Assembly: GCF_964204865.1 (NCBI RefSeq)
Contig: NC_135251.1
Coordinates: 24,366,001-24,430,000, forward strand
Length of the DNA stretch: 64,000 nt
Origin: Styela clava
Taxonomy: Eukaryota > Chordata > Ascidiacea > Stolidobranchia > Styelidae
Direction: 5' to 3'
The notes beneath the pieces are model-generated. The model was not told where the DNA came from, did not search any database, and worked only from the letters and a program-made list of their open reading frames with translations. The position numbers and the translations under genes are program-made. Positions 31,231-44,300 of the stretch are shown one piece after another (the first letter of the stretch is position 1; the number at the start of each line of letters is the position of its first letter).

Positions 31231-32226
31231 TTATAATATAGCTGCAGAGTTGACACCTAAAACACAGGTATGAATAAACATCAGAACATGGTAAGCCATC
31301 GCTTTTTTATTTCAGGTTGCTGGTCCAGCCAGGTTTTGTATTTGAACAGAAGAACCGTCATTAAGTGTGGGAAGCTTTGATGAGGCTAATCTATGCAATA
31401 ATTTATTTACGGCTCTGAGCATTGCAGGATTGTTTTTTTAGAGCAATGACTTTGTTCAATTGATTGAATATTGTAACTAGCTCTGACCATCTTTTCTACC
31501 ACGTTGACTACCGGTGGTGACTCATGGGAGACAGTCCCATTGTTGCATCGTAATTCACCAGATATTCCTAAAGTTTTTGATTTTTTCTAGCATCACCGTA
31601 ACCTTTACACGTCCTTTACACAACCTGGACTGCAGCTGAGCCGTAACACTCTGTTAGAGCTGGAGTCAAGTTTATCATATCCAATGAAGCCGGACCTGGC
31701 ACAAATTATGGTGGCTTCCTTTTCTAACCATTGCATTATATTTCACATTAATAATTTTCCAATATTTGCTAATAAACTATTTTAAATCCAACATCATTGC
31801 TTTCAGCAAAATTTTTCTTGCCCTTTTTTGGAAGAGCGCATAAAAACTGAATTTGAATAAATTATTAATGATTGGTAAATGCGCTTACCAAAAAAAAATC
31901 AACGTGCGTAATGAGTTACGTAGATTTATCGTATTTTCCTCATTTAACAACAATAAATACCGCTGCATCGTGGTAGACTCATGGACCTTTCCCCGATCTT
32001 TGACCCCCGCAAAATTCTTTACCATTGCAAAATTGTCGGGGCTATTTTAAGAGTGCTTTTGCGAGTTGGCGCCTGTAAAATGGGGTATGTGTTTCAAACC
32101 ATCATTATGATTCATCGCATACAACAATCTGTACCGGTACAGGTAAAGAATTTTAGCCTAGTCTGTCTATCACAGCTATTCCTACACTAATTTTTTATTA
32201 CTGCAATTAAATTAGACCTCCTAAGA
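31231..32226. other. Intergenic, no gene seen
   Basis: It contains the ASDURF-HLCS promoter region, and text at 31983-32030 (cctttccccgatctttgacc) that recurs inverted near 36005. No coding exon is recognised. Confidence 0.4.
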
Positions 32227-33118
32227 CAGTGGTTCTTAAAGTATGGGTCGCGACCCAAACATGGGTCGCGGAAGGTTTAAAAATGGGTCGCGACAAGGTC
32301 GTCACTGCAAGGGCAATCTAAGAGGAGAAGGAAGAATTTTCAGCTTTCCCAATGTTTCAATTTAGCTTCTAAACTCTGGTATTTAAAAATAATGAAATAT
32401 AAAATTTCATTCACGGAAAGAACTGTCTTGAGCTCATTGTTACATCACAATTCTGATATGCCAGTCACGTGTATTATTTTTATGGTATCGGTAACCATGC
32501 ACGTCGCTTGTCGTTGTGTTGACCGCGTGGAATGTCGTCTTAGTGGATTAAAATAACCAAAAATGGGTGTCTTTTTGGTAATGTAAATTGTAATAGACGA
32601 CGCAATGAAAAAGCTCGCTTCTCGACATTAGATTATTCAATATCTAGAGAAAATGTGACTTCATCTCGAGGCACCATTTACCGCGAACGAAGCAGTGTGT
32701 GCGCATTTGATGAGTAAAAAGTTGTATATTGCGAGAGATACCGAAGGCCAGCTAGGATGTCGTGCTTGCGACGGACAGCGGACGCCTTTTCTGCTACAAT
32801 TCGCGACAAGGCACTTGTGCGAGCGAGGATATTTGGCACTGACGGTTATCAAAACTAAGCTCGCAATCGCCTCGATACCCGTGACAACTAGCGTATTGCG
32901 TTGGGTAAAATAGAGCTGTGTATTGAAGATATAATGAAAAGGAAATTTCAGTTTCATCAATCTCACTGAGTCAATGGGCTGTTTCTAATAAATAGTTGTC
33001 TGTATTTGAGTCAAACTGTACTAACATTAAAAACACATTTTGCGTTATTTAGGATTGGGTCGCGAGTATTCATAAAACTCAGATTTGGGTCGCGCTCGAA
33101 AAAGTTTAAGAACCATTG
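32227..33118. mobile_element. hAT-like element, CAGTGGTTCTTAAA ends
   Basis: The left end CAGTGGTTCTTAAAGTATGG and right end TTTAAGAACCATTG are inverted. Flanking 8-mers tcctaaga (32219-32226) and tcctagga (33119-33126) differ at one position. Subterminal 'gggtcgcgaccc' words occur at both ends. No transposase frame was found in the 892 bp. Confidence 0.88.
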
Positions 33119-34545
33119 TCCTAGGAAGACAGAGTGATCATTGAATTATCTGATTTATATTTAAGTTTCCGCATCACAACTGAAAACTAACCAATACAGT
33201 TCAAAAATTCGAAAACGAGGTAATGTTTACGACCGCGCCTGAAAATCTGTCTAAGTGAGAAAAGTGTCTGAGCGGATGCGAAAAGGGCAAGTGCAGTTTC
33301 AAGTATTTTGTGGCGTCTGCAGCTGCCGCAAAACCATGGCGGTATTTCCATACCATGGCCGCTACGGCCGAACCTACGGCGACTGACTTTTTAGCTGCCA
33401 CAAACCAATGACGAGCTGCCGTTACCGCGGCAGCAAATTGAAAACCCAATGGCAGGTAAAATATTGCTGCCGTAACCACGGCAGGTGGGCCGTAAAGACA
33501 GGGCTGTCCCTTATGGTGACAAATATTGGGTAAGTTGGAACGATTTTCTTATGGATACAGTTTTGACGGATTTGGGGGGGTTACGGTTAGGCTTTAAGTA
33601 GATATAATTCCGCATGATCAATTAAAATCTGGTACATTAATTTGTGAATATACCGTCAATACTGATTACTAAATACTGAAAAGCGCTATAAAACCTATGG
33701 CAAGAGCTGCCGCGGTTTATTCGTGGCAGGAGCTGCCATGAAGTGGTAAGAACTGCGCCTCGAAAAGGGAGCATTGTTACGTCACTTTTCGCAACTTGGT
33801 GATTAGCCAATGTCACGAAGTAAATAAGGAAGTCGATGCTCGGGGAAAGGTCCATTGGACAGACTGGCCTTTTAGGCAGGAGAGATATATGGTAAGAATG
33901 ACCGGACACTCGAAGAACGGATGTGACATCACAGTGTAAAAACATCTTATCCTTTTTAAGTGATCCGAATTTCAAAGCAGCTGTCTTGTGAAAATTGCGG
34001 TCCAATCAGAACAAAAACCACGATGATCAAGAAACTTTCCTGGAAGCCATCACCCTTATATCGAGACCCTTCGTCACTTTCGTTAAAATACTACGAATTT
34101 AGGTCCAATTGGCAATGAGATAAACAAACATGGATGAAAAATAAGAGGATTAATCCGATACTTGTCTTGGCCCTACATATATGTTTGGCTGTGGATAATT
34201 AAAGATATAAGTTTTCTTAAAACGAAATCAGCAGTATGTTATGGCTATCATTGAACACAACACTTCCCACAGCAAATCCCTACTAAATGGTCATCAATAG
34301 AAAACACCTAAATCTTCAATTTTCATTTATTTAGCAGAATCAGTAAAAAAAATCCAAGTGTGCAATGCCAGCATATGATGCAGCCTTGGGGTGCAGAGTA
34401 TGAAAACAAATATCGCCAACTTACGATCACAAAAGAGATAGGAGAAAAAATATCAATTCTCTCCCTCCCAGTATTCCAAATACTTCATAACAATTTTGGT
34501 TCATCATCAATTTGAATCACGAAAAACACTACCTACAATGGCAGA
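33119..34545. other. Intergenic, 3' of the snRNP gene
   Basis: At 33315-33490 there is a cluster of degenerate 'gctgccg/cggcagc' words on both strands, probably a decayed inverted repeat. TTTATT at 34326-34331 is an AATAAA on the minus strand, about 215 nt beyond the stop of the snRNP gene, and is a plausible polyadenylation signal. Confidence 0.45.
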
Positions 34546-37500
34546 TCATTTTTTAGCAAAAGTGACATGCATTGCGTGAGTTGGAGAAATTTTGAAACCT
34601 TCCAGTGAGTCTTTTGCAGATGCAGATTGTCCTTCATTATCGAATTCAACAAACGCAATGTCATGTCTGCCAGGAACCATACGTATTTCTTTAAATCCTG
34701 GGAACCTGAACATTTAACGTACAAAGTTAATCTTCTTAACTCATGAAACTAAAAATAACAGTAATATAAGAATTGACACTATCAGTTGTTGAACAATCCT
34801 TCCAAGCGAGCAACTTTCAGATAAATACCTGTTGCATAAAACTTTAAGCATTCCTTCATCTGTTTCCTCTGGCAAATTGTCCAAAAACAAAATATGATTT
34901 GGTGGATTGTTTCTGCCATCATCAGTTGGCTTCGTCCCAGGTACCACTACAAATGGCAAAATATGGAAATTGAACAAATAGCAAGAAAACAAAAAAATTA
35001 AATTTTTTAAAATCTAGTTTCAGACTAATTTCCATCTTCCATTCTTCAAGTTTTTAATAGCGATGTAATGAATCCAATTTTTACACATAAGTTGAATATT
35101 AATAACGTACAAACACTGCTACAAATAAATATCTTATCAAAGCCTACTTGGCATCATTCCTGGCATGGCTGCGGCTGCTGGTCCATTTGATGCTCCTTTT
35201 TTTGCCTGAAAGTGATGTAGATACATTTAAATAATATTTAAAACTACTGAATAACATGCAATGTTCCTAAGAGTTGAAAATCAACCTTGGATTTAGTTTC
35301 TTTCTTCTTTTTCTTCTTTGGTCTTTCCTGAAATGTTCCTTTGAGTTTCGCAATTATATCTGAATCTTTCTTGGAATAAGCGATTCTCTATACATCACAA
35401 GAAGCAAACAACAAAAATCAGTATAAATTGTTAAAAATATAAATTAACTTTTGTCAAATTGCACAGATATAGATAAAAAAGGGTTAATTTCAGAAGTGTT
35501 ACCATAGGTTTGTCGTAAAATGGAAAACCCTGCATTGAGCGTATTGCATTAGATGCACTCGATATTTCTTTGAAGATCACAAAAGCCTGCCCACGCATCT
35601 TCAATGTTTTAAGAGCCACAATGTCCAATATTTGTCCAAATTGTGAGAAGATCGCATAAAGTGACTTTTTTAACTCTGGAAAAAAATATTCATTATGTCA
35701 GTCAATTGCGCTGTTGTTAAAAAACTGACTGGGATATTTTTATGATAAAAACCACTAGGCCTACCCAAAAACTCATCTATTGAATACAGCAATATGGCTG
35801 GTATACCAGTATGCTGATTAGAGGTAAGATCGGGACCAAAAATTCCAGCCTGACCCGACCCCGACCCAACTGGATTTGCAGGCCAGACTCACCTGAGCCT
35901 GAATAATTAACTGGATTCGCAGGCCCGAGCCCGAAGCAAACCCGAAATTCTTAAAATAAGTCACGAAAATTTTGCAATGGTAAAGTATAGGAAGAATATT
36001 TCCGGGGGTCAAAGGTCGGGGAAAGGTCCATTACAGCTTTTTCTCCGTTTTACTCACATTATTTCTTTTATAACAAGTATTCCTTAGATTAGTATCCACA
36101 CATAGTTTTAGTATATATTTTTATAAAAAAAGTCAGCGATAGAGAAGCCCGACCCGAACATAATGATTGACATTTCAGGCCCAACCTTACCCGAATTTCG
36201 GGTCGGGCTTCAGATCTTAGCTCTAATGCTGATACAAGTCTATATTCTCTATAACTTCAGACAAAAAAATTGACATTTTACCACCCAAAATACTCTCAGG
36301 CTTGCAAATCCGCGCCCGAAAACGAGAGTCTAGGCATACTCTCGTCGACCTCCTAACGGAATTCGAAAGATTCAATGACGTCATAGTGACGTCACATATA
36401 CTCCCGTCCCAGGAAAATGTTACGCGAGTCAGGCACGAGTCAATGTGTCTAATTATATCTACGCACACACTATCTACACACCTACTTTCGCTCGATAAAC
36501 ACTACTCCGTCGGTACCCTCGTTCTGCGATATTGCTACTTGCGAGCGTCTCATTAAATACTAATCAAGATAGCTGCGTGCTCTGCGACGCCGTTTTCCCC
36601 GCACGACGTAAATGACCTAATTATGTATCGGGGTAATCGACCATTTTGCCATTTTGCAGGTTTTGCTGCAAACTGTGGACTGTGAATAACTCTCAACAAG
36701 TTACCCTACAAAGAAAATAATAACTCAAGTTTTGCAAAATAAAGGGAGGAACTTTAATAAACGGCAGTCGCCGTTGCCATCGCCTTTTTTTTTTTTTTTT
36801 TTAATAAACAAAACCATTCATGCAGTCTGGCATTTGCCGTACAAACTGAAATCTATAAAATAAGTTCGCATGTAGCAGATGAGTTCATGCAAAATAAACA
36901 TCGCACAGAAAGAACGAAATTGAATATTAAACGCTAATCGCCGCCCGTCGACTTCGCATCATTTAAAATGTATAAAAAGAAAGGTTAGAAATTGTGTCGA
37001 CGAACAAAGAAATGCGTGAGACGCTTTCAGGTTCACATATCACAGTTTTAGTCTTCTTCCGACGAGCTATCGTCGATGTTTATTAGTTGAGTCTGTACCA
37101 AGCTGGGCTTTGCCGTTTCCAACCCCCCTAAAATTGAATTTATACGTCGTTTCACGAGACCTCGTTCAGACGTCCCATCGCTTCCCATAGATCGGGCGGA
37201 AGCCTTGTTGACCAGATTTTCTCGAATGGCCCCGTCTTCGAACTGTTCTTTTCGTGTGGCAATTAATAGAAGATCTTTTATCATATTGTGTCCGAGATGT
37301 GATCGCCAATCAGTGAGAATTCGCCATAAACAACTGAACCCTCTTTCGACAACAGCATTTGAGAATGGTAAGCAAAGCACTAACTCGACAACGATTAACA
37401 AATTTTTATACGCCTCCTTTTTTCGCTGGTGCAACTTGTGCCAAAAGTCGGTAGTGCTCAAATCTTTGTAAACCTCATTTCCCTGGACGTCATACTTCAA

Positions 37501-40500
37501 ATCATCCCATTCTTTCAAGCATGCACCCTTCTCGCACCCAGCTGCGTGTAGAGGTACTTTGAAGTACTCAAAGACTTGTGAAAGATCCTGATTGCCATAT
37601 TCAGGGACGGACGCATTAATCCCGCCATCCGACATCAAGATTTCAGGGTTCAGCCATGATAACTTACTCAAAATGTTTTCTTGTTCTTCTATTTCTGTAA
37701 ATCGCTCGTCCAGGCAATCACGCAGATTTCTTATGCATTGCGATCTTGTTGTTTGGGATCTCTGGATGATGGTTTCCTCTGCAGAATGAAAAACCACGCT
37801 TTCCTCGTGTTCCAGGAGTCTGGCGGTCGGTGTTTCACGCCTTTTACAAGTAATGCGTATTGCCTTCGTTTGTCCACCATCTTCGTGTCTGGTAAAACGG
37901 AACGGAAGCGGAGTGCAATTTAGGTCGCCCCTGTCATAAGCATCGAGCGCTTCTCGCTCTGCAGGACCGCCGCGAAGTTCCATAGAAGTTAATTTCATTT
38001 TCAACCGTTTTATCTGCTTGGTAGCGTCAATAATGGATGACCCGTCATGATCTGATTGTATTGCGATTGACGTGGCAGATACCCAATTTACGATATCCTC
38101 GTATTGGCGACATAGGATATAGAACTTGAAGCTGTGAAGATTAACAAGAAATTTCTCAGCCTTCATATCTGACTCAGCCTCCCTCTGGTTAGTGAAATGA
38201 TGGATGTAAACAATCCAATTTGTTTTTAGCGCATGGAGTGCGTTGAGTGTGTGTGCCACAAATCTTGTGCCTTGCGACTTTGGTACACTAACAACCGCGG
38301 TCTGCAACTTTTCTGCCGCATTACATGCGGCGGCCCATTCTTTAGGGCTATTCCGAAAATGATAATATGTGTCAATAAGGAAGTCAATAACTTGTTTGAA
38401 ATGGGGGGTCAATGCGTCTTTCGATGCTAGTTCAATTCGATGTGAATAGCAATGTAGTTTGATTAGCCGACCAGGGCACACGTCCTCCCATTTTTTAAGT
38501 AAACCCGTTTTACGCCCAAAGTTAACAGCAGCGCCATCGGCGCCGGCCCCGATAATTTTTGAAGAAAAAGGCTTAATAAGTTCCACAAGATTTCAATGGG
38601 TGTCTCACAATTTGTTGTTATATCGGGAATCAGGAAACTCAACAGAGAGCGCAATGTAGCGTGGTACAAATTGTTAGCGTCCACTCGAACATATTCCTTC
38701 ATTGAAATCAAGTCAATTTCGTGTACAGCTGGTTTGCATTCGTGCGCTATTCTTATGTAAATTAGTTCCGACTCGTACGATAACTTGCGCTTGGCGACTG
38801 TTGACCCATCCACCATCCAGCTTAAAAAATTTACTTTTTTGTGCACTTCATTTCTCATTGAGGACAATATCTCCTCCGCGAGAATATGTATAAAGGCTTT
38901 ACAACCTTCTCTGTTACCATAGGACGTGGTTATTTTGCCGCCATTGTCTGCGCACAGTTGTAATAAGTCCGCAAACGCATTGAAAGGCAGTTCCTTCCTA
39001 GAGACATACAGTGAAGTACGAACAAGAGGTTTTATGGCGTTCTCCGCCCTCTGTTTTTGGCAGCCCCATAAGCGAGCGATACTTGTTTGCGTCGGGAGCT
39101 TCCCATTCTCAATTTCGACACACTTTAAGTGGCCCTCGGAATTGAGGTGTCGTTCTAAATTATATCTTAAAATCCAGTTGGTGCCATTCTCCCCGTAAGT
39201 CGTCACATCATTAACAACTTTGCCTCCATAGCCGCGCTGTATTCTGTCACAATGTTTTTTGCATACAATGCATGCTGCATGTACGACTTTGGTATTATCT
39301 TCGTTGAAACCGAACGTAAAACTGTCCTTTAATCTGTTTGGCCAAAACTTCCAGGCCGCTACAGAGACGGACCTTGATTTTTCCTCCATTTACTCAATCA
39401 TACAATTCATAATATCTCCTGTGGTATTTTTAAACAAACAAAAAAACGGTGTTACGCAAAGATACCCTTTTACCGGTAATTTACAACAAAACAGCCGTTA
39501 ATATAACTAATTAATTACACTAGCCCTAGTCTTACCGACATCTCATCTTTGTTAGTCTGCAACACTTCTATTAAATTCATAATACGCATTTGCAGTCTGC
39601 CTTATTACAAGGGAACATTCTGCATTCGCCAACGCCAAGTCGTCCGGAGGCGTGCCCGTGCTTGATTCCTCGCTTTTCGCTGTAATGTACTATTGTGACA
39701 TCATAAACCATCGCCCGCAAACGATTTTACGTCACTAAAGAATAAAGAGAGAGAGGCGGCGGAAAAAAATCGCCTCGGACTCTCGTGTACTGCTGGACGC
39801 GAGTAATGACGTTTTTTACGGGAGTAATAGCTAGACTCGGGTAGGGCAAAATACGCGAGTCTAGACTAGAGTATGACTCGCGTACTCGCGTAGATTTGCA
39901 AGCCTGTACTCTTATAAGAGTATATTAACTATAGGAATTGTGTATGCTGGTACGGGTTTGCATAGATACCGAACAAATACCATTGGCAAATTGGGTCTCC
40001 TGAAGTACGCGCCCTCAAGTACTTCTAGTGGGTGTAGCGCAGCGATTTTTGCTTATGATATTCCTAACCCTCACCTAAGTTCGTTACCCAAAAATTACAT
40101 CACTCGACATCACAATTGCGTCATAGAGCTTGCTAAAGTATTGCTACGATTTTCCGAAATAAACTATAATAAACTCACTATTGCCAGCGACCTCTCTCTC
40201 TCTCTTATCGTTATGACGGGAAAACGAGATAAATTGCTTGCTCGATTTCGGATGATTGTTTGCGCGACATACTGTATACTTTGGAGGGCCGTATGACGTC
40301 TCTGCGACTTCGCAGTGATGTAATTTTCGGATGTTGTACACAGGTAGGGGTTAGGAATGACATATGCAAAAATTGTTGAACCAGGCCAACTAGAAGTATA
40401 AGTGGGTGTGTACTTCAGGAGACCCTGTAAATTGGTCAACCATTCAACACATAGGCAGTAGAGATACCGTACTGAAATGGATCAACCAACTACTTCATTA

Positions 40501-40681
40501 AACAGTTCAAGTATGAGTTTATTTCGATCCCATAATCAGCATAACAGGAGATAAAATAGTTATTTTACAAAAACTAATGAATAAAACCTGAATATAACAG
40601 TTATATGAAAATCTCACCTTCCTTCTTAACTTTCTCGTTAAGATTGTTCACATAAACTGTGTTGTTGGGTTTAATATCCAT
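34546..40681 (-). CDS. SNRPB2: U1A/U2B''-type spliceosomal snRNP protein
   Basis: Binds U1 and/or U2 snRNA stem-loops in the spliceosome. Exons on the minus strand: 40618-40681, 35503-35675, 35286-35387, 35148-35205, 34829-34946, 34546-34705. Phases match and give 224 residues (human SNRPB2 has 225). RRM1 carries [10 protein letters not shown] (RNP2) and [10 protein letters not shown] (RNP1). A Lys-rich linker (PKKKKKE) follows. RRM2 carries [11 protein letters not shown] and [10 protein letters not shown] and ends FAKK. The short linker points to U2B'', but RRM1 words such as [13 protein letters not shown] and GFPFYDKPM are U1A-like. It may be a single ancestral gene serving both snRNPs, as SNF does in flies. 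Intron 1 (about 4.9 kb) contains three transposons. Confidence 0.93.
35819..36225. mobile_element. hAT-like MITE, TAGAGSTAAGATC ends, exact TSD
   Basis: The left end TAGAGGTAAGATC and right end GATCTTAGCTCTA are inverted. An exact 8-bp duplication ATGCTGAT lies at 35811-35818 and 36226-36233. Subterminal 'gcctgacccgacc' and 'gggtcgggct' are also inverted. It lies in intron 1 of the snRNP gene. Confidence 0.92.
36297..39906 (-). mobile_element. hAT transposon with near-intact transposase
   Basis: The 14-bp perfect inverted ends CAGGCTTGCAAATC and GATTTGCAAGCCTG are flanked by exact TACTCT at 36291-36296 and 39907-39912. That gives a 6-bp target duplication. Classical hATs make 8 bp, but hAT subgroups with 5-6 bp duplications are recognised. 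The 3610-bp element carries a transposase on the minus strand, plus subterminal 'actcgcgtactcgcg'-type repeats and an 18-20 T run near 36786. It lies in intron 1 of the snRNP gene. Confidence 0.88.
37048..39389 (-). pseudogene. hAT-family transposase, one frameshift
   Basis: Two overlapping minus-strand frames, 38463-39389 (308 residues) and 37048-38586 (512 residues), together form one transposase of the ZNF862/C17orf113-like hAT group. The N-terminal part has a degenerate zinc-finger layout (CIVCKKHC, then HLNSEGH). The C-terminal part has the hAT dimerisation region ([17 protein letters not shown], then MIKDLLLIA). The frames cross near 38590, where a one-base indel would reconcile them. 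No other break is visible, so the copy is young or recently inactivated. Programmed frameshifting is possible but unlikely. Confidence 0.85.
39993..40425. mobile_element. MITE with GGGTCTCCTGAAGTAC ends
   Basis: The 16-bp inverted ends GGGTCTCCTGAAGTAC and GTACTTCAGGAGACCC are perfect. The flanking 8-mers ggcaaatt and tgtaaatt share six positions, consistent with an old 8-bp duplication. Interior text (tgacatatgcaaaaattgtt) recurs at about 58030 in an ATG14 intron, so this is a family. Confidence 0.8.
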
Positions 40682-41313
40682 GATAACGTTGTAATAACAG
40701 ATTGTTGCTATCTGACATTCACCTCCGGCGATTCAACAAACGGCGGCACCTCAGTACTCGTGGCGAATGCAAGCCGAATCAGAACACACCGCTGGTGTCT
40801 ATACCTACCGCCTATGCGGAATAATAGTGTTCCCAAAAAATAAAAAAGTTGCTCGATTAAAATAGATATCCAAGCAACGACAGTGCCGACAGGCCTTATA
40901 GAAAACTGCAAAGACATAACGTAATATAAATTCTAAAATAATAGTAACTATATTTTAATATTATTCTGAATTTTAAAATCATATATAAAAAATATGTCAG
41001 GGTTATCTAAAAATTTCTTGATTTTTCAATGATGTTTGCAAAATTAGGAGCACGATTTCGTTTTGCATGTACTTGAAACTTTATTTTTTTACTGTCAAAT
41101 GTTTCAATTGTGATATTAAATTTTGAAAAAGTGAATTCTTTCAGTCAGTCCGGTAAAGTGTCAATCGAAACCTCGTTGATGAGAAACCGTACTCCGCGTG
41201 GGAATCAGTTTAAATAGTAAATGTTTTGCGCTGGATTAACAGTGAGGGCCAGTATAGTCTGTTGAAGCCCAGGCGGCTAGGATGAGTGGAATAAATGCCA
41301 GCACGCTGCAATC
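40682..41313. promoter_or_regulatory. Divergent promoter region, snRNP protein and FBXO42
   Basis: Start codons of the two head-to-head genes are 632 bp apart and no coding exon lies between. No TATA box is obvious near either start. The sequence must contain both 5' UTRs and is a candidate bidirectional promoter. Confidence 0.5.
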
Positions 41314-44300
41314 ATGAAGCCAACTATTGAGGTAAGTGGGACTAGAAATGAATAAAATGTATAACATTTTAATAATGTACTGTTGGTAGGGTCTCCCTAA
41401 AACCAGGCACTCGCGAATTCAGACACTTTTTCAGGCACCATTTCAGGCACTTTGATATTTTTTTATTTTTACCGTACGTCATTGGGATTTCCAATTTACC
41501 TAACAGGATAATTAGACTTTGACTAATTTTTTGCATCCCTATATTGCAATAAAACAATATTATTTCCAATTTATTAGGGTATAAATAATTTTTCAATAGT
41601 AAAATGTGGCAACATTGATTACAAAATATAGAAATCAGGCACTTGTGAAATTTCAGGCACTTGGTAAAAACCTATTTTACAATGTATCTGATTACTCTAA
41701 AGCAGAAAATTAAATATATACACTTTGTATGGTTGAATTTTCAACTTTTTAGTAAAATACAATACCGTTTATGACTGATGGAGGCGTGTCATATTTCGCA
41801 AGTGCCTGATTTTTCATTTTTCTCAGTGACAGTTGCCATATTTTTTCGCAATTATTTTCTTAAATTATTTGCATCAGCACTTACTATTCTTTGCTTTCTA
41901 ACGCAAATTCATTGTTCCACAACAATTTGAGCGCTATTTAATACTGCAATGAGCAATACCATTTGACAACATATGGTCAACCATCGTACTTTCTGGATTT
42001 ATTTGAAATTGAATATGAATAATAAAATCTGGCAACCTCAAGCACAAAATACTAAAACCAGGCACTTGTGAAATTTCAGGCACTTCGTAAAAACCTATTT
42101 CTCGATGTTTTTACTTACTTTGAAGCAGAAAACTAAAATATACACTCTTTTGTATGATTGAAATGACGTCTTTTTGGTAAAAAACAAGAACGATTGGGAC
42201 TGGTCATGAGGGGTCAAATTTCGCAAGTGCCTGATTTTTCATTTTTTTCGATAACAGTTGCCATATATTTTCGCAACAATTTTTCTAGATTATTTGCGTC
42301 AGCACTTACTATTCTTTGCTATCTAACGCAAATTCATTGTTCCACAACAATTTGAGCGTTTTTAATATTGCAATGAGCAATACCATTTGACAACATATGG
42401 TCAACCATCGTACTTTCTGGATTTATTTGAAATTGAAAATGAATAATAAAATCTGGCAACCTCAAGCACAAAATACTAAAACCGGGCACTTGTGAAATTT
42501 CAGGCACTTCGTAAAAACCTATTTCTCGGTGTTTTTATACACTTTGAAGCAGAAAACTTAAATAAACACTCTTTTTTATGATTGAAATGACGTCTTTTTG
42601 GTAAAAAACAAAAACGATTGGGACTGGTGATGAGGGGTCAAATTTCGCAAGTGCCTGATTTTTCATTTTTTTCGATAACAGTTGCCATATATTTTCGCAA
42701 TAATTTTTCTAAATTATTTGAGTTAGAACTTACTAATCATTGCTTTTTAAAATAAATTCCTAGTTCTACAACAATTTCAGCGTTTTTACAATGAGCAATA
42801 TTATTTGACAACATATAGATAAACATCGTACTTTTTGGATTTATTTGAAATTGAATAGGAATGATAAAATCTGGCAACAGCGAGCACAAAATACTAAAAC
42901 CAGGCACTTGTGAAATTTCAGGAACTTCGTAAAAACCTATTTCTCGATGTTTTTACTTACTTTGAAGCAGAAAACTAAAATATACACTCTTTTGTATGAT
43001 TGAAATGACGTCTTTTTGGTAAAAAACAAGAACGATTGGGACTGGTCATGAGGGGTCAAATTTCGCAAGTGCCTGATTTTTCATTTTTTTCGATAACAGT
43101 TGCCATATATTTTCGCAACAATTTTTCTAGATTATTTGTGTCAGCACTTACTATTCTTTGCTATCTAACGCAAATTCATTGTTCCACAACAATTTGAGCG
43201 TTTTTAATATTGCAATGAGCAATACCATTTGACAACATATGGTCAACCATCGTACTTTCTGGATTTATTTGAAATTGAAAATGAATAATAAAATCTGGCA
43301 ACCTCAAGCACAAAATACTAAAACCGGGCACTTGTGAAATTTCAGGCACTTCGTAAAAACCTATTTCTCGGTGTTTTTATACACTTTGAAGCAGAAAACT
43401 TAAATAAACACTCTTTTTTATGATTGAAATGACGTCTTTTTGGTAAAAAACAAAAACGATTGGGACTGGTGATAAGGGGTCAAATTTCGCAAGTGCCTGA
43501 TTTTTCATTTTTTTCGATAACAGTTGCCATATATTTTCGCAATAATTTTTCTAAATTATTTGAGTTAGAACTTACTAATCATTGCTTTTTAAAATAAATT
43601 CCTAGTTCTACAACAATTTCAGCGTTTTTACAATGAGCAATATTATTTGACAACATATAGATAAACATCGTACTTTTTGGATTTATTTGAAATTGAATAG
43701 GAATGATAAAATCTGGCAACAGCGAGCACAAAATACTAAAACCAGGCACTTGTGAAATTTCAGGAACTTCGTAAAAACCTATTTCTCGGTGTTTTTATAC
43801 ACTTTGAAGCAGAAAACTAAAATAAACACTCTTTTTTATGATTGAAATGACGTCTTTTTGGTAAAAAACAAAAACGATTGGGACTGGTGATGAGGGGTCA
43901 AATTTCGCAAGTGCCTGCTTTTTCATTTTTTTCGATAACAGTTGCCATATATTTTCGCAACAATTTTTCTAAATTATTTGAGTTAGAACTTACTAATCAT
44001 TGCTTTTTAAAATAAATTCCTAGTTCTACAACAATTTCAGCGTTTTTACAATGAGCAATATTATTTGACAACATATAGATAAACATCGTACTTTTTGGAT
44101 TTATTTGAAATTGAATAGGAATGATAAAATCTGGCAACAGCGAGCACAAAATACTAAAACCAGGCACTTGTGAAATTTCAGGCACTTTGTAAAAACCTAT
44201 TTCTCGATGTTTATACTTACTTTGAAGCAGAAAACTAAAATATACCCTCTTTTGTATGATTGAAATGACGTCTTTTTTGGTAAAAAAGAAAAACGATTGG

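Noticed and set aside
36786-36804. T-run as a retroposon poly(A) tail
   Set aside because: It is internal to a DNA transposon with perfect ends, and no retroposed sequence or separate target duplication was found beside it.
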